Positions 61,634 to 64,000 of a stretch of DNA of 64,000 nt are shown piece after piece. Source of the stretch: Lateolabrax maculatus. Lineage: Eukaryota; Chordata; Actinopteri; Acropomatiformes; Lateolabracidae. Both the position numbers and the translations under genes were made by a program. The notes beneath the pieces were generated by a model, which saw only the letters and a list, made by a program, of their open reading frames with translations, ran no database searches and was not told where the DNA came from. Every line of letters begins with the position of its first letter. The stretch's first letter is position 1. The stretch covers positions 13,331,501 to 13,395,500 of the forward strand of contig CM062213.1 of assembly GCA_031216445.1 (NCBI GenBank), given 5' to 3'.

Positions 61634-64000
61634 GGTGGATGGGTTAATCGCTCCATGCGAAACATTTAAGCTCTGTTCTTTCATCTGCAGACACAGTTAG
61701 CCAGTCCTTGCCATTCATTTCTGACAACCAAGTTTCTCACTGTGCCTGACTACAATAGCAAACTGACAACATGACGTTAGGCCGCTGGAAAAAGCGCTGC
61801 ATGCAGCGGATTTAAACTTCAAATTTAATGAAAGGACTTCCCACATTCACTGGTGGTTTTCTTTATTCCCTGCTGGGAACAGTGGCTGCTTATTCTCATA
61901 CAAACACTATGTAGGCATGCAATATGTGTACACTATACACACACAATTACTACCTTTAAAAAAAGGCTGATTTACAACCTTCTTTATTTTCAAAATGTTA
62001 TAATGTACATGCAACTGTAGAATGACCCAATCTGGCTTAGCAACCTCTATCTACAGTGTGAACTCGGTCCCATTACCAGCAAGATTCCACTGAATCTACA
62101 AAATAGTCCCAAAGAATAATTTGTATATTTCCTCGCTGTTTTCATCCTTATTTTTCAGTGATTACTTTAGAGATTATATTCCAAGAGCCCTTCCTCTGCA
62201 ATTATTCAGCAAATCCCTGCCTCTTCCTCACCATTTCATTCACTGGGAGAATAAAACCTGTTTCTCCATGGACACCACCCACATCAATTTATTCCTTTGT
62301 GGCTGTGTTGGGATGTCCATTCCGTAATAAGCGATGATAATTAGAAGAAAACTGTATGAATGTTTGACCTAAGCTAATTAGAAAGTTTGCAGACTTGGCA
62401 GCAGGAATCAGCAGTGGGATAATGAATCATAAAATGGTTCATTACTGCGCTCAGGGAACAATTTCAATCTCAATAAACGGACATGGGGCCTAGCAGACAA
62501 ATCAAACCAGGACGCATGCACTGCCTCATTTAGCTGCTGAAAGGGTCACAAAAAAAAAAATAATAAAAGAAAAAATAAAATAAAATGCATTTTGTTTCTT
62601 GCTCTAAATGGTTTCTATTATTAAAGTGTCTGTTCTACTTCACTTTCCTCTAACCCCTTTTCTTTCTATCTTTTCTTCTATCTTTGCCTGCCTCTCAGTC
62701 CATCTCTAAGGACACCCATTTTGTTGTGACTGCCAATTCATGCTGCCATTTTCTGGAAAACAGTCAATTTATTCACTGATTAACAATGTGTACAAATCAA
62801 AGCAAGCCACTCCAACAACACAGTGTGTGAGTGCTAATAAATACTTTCACTAACAATTTTAACTGTTGAATATCATTCTGTACTTTGGACAGTGCTTCAT
62901 TCTTCCCACCGTTTTCTTTCCCCTGCATCTCCTCTGGCCTCCCCCTGAGGAATGAGCGCTGAATCTACCCACTCACATTTCTTCTCTTCTGCTAATCCTA
63001 AACCCACAGACATACTGTAGATCCAGACCTCTCCAGACCCAGAGGACAACAATCCGCCCACATTAGTTTCCTCAGACATCCTCTCCAAGGCACCCTGCAG
63101 GCTCCCACTAGTGGGACCAGAGCAGAACACGACAAACAGATAATGATCCCCTTTCACAATCTCTCTAAAGCAAACGCAGCTCCCATGACATAACCTTGAT
63201 GTACATTTCTGTAAGCTGAGTTAGATAAAAGTAAGTAAAAAGAATACTTCACAGTTTTGCATTGCACATCTATAACTTTGTTGAAATCACAATGGACAGA
63301 CAGAAATTGATGCAGTTCTTCCTCGTCAACACCAGGAGCCGTTACCCATGATGCACGTCGATGCCGACACTTTGTTCGGACATTCAGGTGTTTAATGCCG
63401 GTAGTGGCAAATGCAACCTTGAGCGGCTGGCCTCAAGCAGAGATAGGAAGTGGACTGGAGATGTCTGGTATGTCTTCTTTCTAACTCCACACCCCCAGAT
63501 TTTTTCATATTCAGTCTTGTAGTTTTCAGCCCCAACCACTGCTGCTTCAGGTGATGTCATTTGAGGAAATTTATCAGAATTTGCGCGGCTCCCTCTGGAG
63601 CTATAAATGGCTTTATCTGACTTTTTCCCACATATCTAGTATTACTCTTCAAGACCTGTAAACAGATTTTGATGTGTGAGTTCCCCTTGAATTTTGTCAA
63701 CATTTTGTCTCTAACTTGATGTTTCTTATATCTACATTTGTGCCTGGGACATTTGGTTTGGTGGCAAAGCGTTTTTAAGATTTACTGTACATTTGGGCAG
63801 CAATGCGTTTCTAAACACTGTTTATTTATCACCAACGACAAAAACACAGCACACATTCATAAGGGAGTTGGCACAAAATCTGCAGTTGGCAATCTCAGCA
63901 CAGCAGACCACGCAATGGGAGCTAACTAAACAACATCAATAGTAAACATTTTTCCACAGAAGAGAAGTGAAAAAAACTAATTCCATGCACTATATCACTC

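Larger units (their letters stand above)
53758..64000. other. Upstream cacna2d2 intron, no coding exon found
   Basis: An exon supplying the bases before PVILNELNW is required upstream. I looked on the minus strand for the conserved DIYKG-type segment that precedes it in alpha2delta-2 and saw none, so the intron probably runs to or past the right edge. It contains a repeat with nuclear-receptor half-sites (55955-56170), a CA repeat (56852-56875), a MITE-like element (58124-58419), a GT repeat (61598-61631) and a decayed SINE-like B box near 61005-61020. No other gene is supported. Confidence 0.5.

Noticed and set aside
62897..63157. 86-codon minus-strand open frame near the right edge
   Set aside because: No match to any alpha2delta segment and no splice sites that fit the required phase.
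1..64000. CRISPR arrays, prophage, bacterial operons or a novel defence system
   Set aside because: The window is vertebrate genomic DNA; no spaced direct repeats or prokaryotic gene organisation are present.

Overview
This is eukaryotic, vertebrate DNA, almost certainly from a ray-finned fish and probably a spiny-rayed (acanthomorph) one. The evidence is short coding exons split by GT-AG introns, three genes whose proteins match vertebrate families along their length, and several interspersed repeats that I recognise as common in acanthomorph genomes. There are no bacterial operons, CRISPR arrays, rRNA or tRNA genes.

Layout. (1) About 1-10.7 kb, minus strand: mst1 (hepatocyte growth factor-like protein / macrophage-stimulating protein), 17 coding exons from the signal peptide to most of the inactive serine-protease domain. 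The last exon lies off the left edge. (2) About 11.2-16.5 kb, plus strand: abhd14b, a small cytosolic alpha/beta-hydrolase, complete in three coding exons plus a probable non-coding first exon. It lies head-to-head with mst1 and shares a short GC-rich promoter interval. (3) About 16.5-53.8 kb, minus strand: the C-terminal 919 codons of cacna2d2, the alpha2delta-2 auxiliary subunit of voltage-gated calcium channels, in 32 exons with every reading frame closing correctly. It converges tail-to-tail on abhd14b. (4) 53.8-64 kb: intron of cacna2d2 upstream of the first exon seen. No coding exon was found there, so the N-terminal exons lie beyond the right edge.

The three genes do not form a pathway. 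Mst1 is a secreted kringle ligand (RON receptor family), Abhd14b is an intracellular hydrolase/deacylase, and alpha2delta-2 is an extracellular channel subunit. Their human counterparts all map to chromosome 3p21, so the window is most simply read as a rearranged piece of that ancestral neighbourhood.

I did not find a new biological system. Points worth a second look are two GC-AG introns, an ambiguous mst1 exon 12/13 junction, the head-to-head promoter with two CRE-like sites, two palindromic RFX X-box motifs and a CTCF-like site in cacna2d2 introns, two miniature inverted-repeat elements, a common fish repeat that contains an antisense LINE reverse-transcriptase tail, a repeat carrying nuclear-receptor half-sites, and long polypurine, poly-G and Z-DNA-prone tracts.
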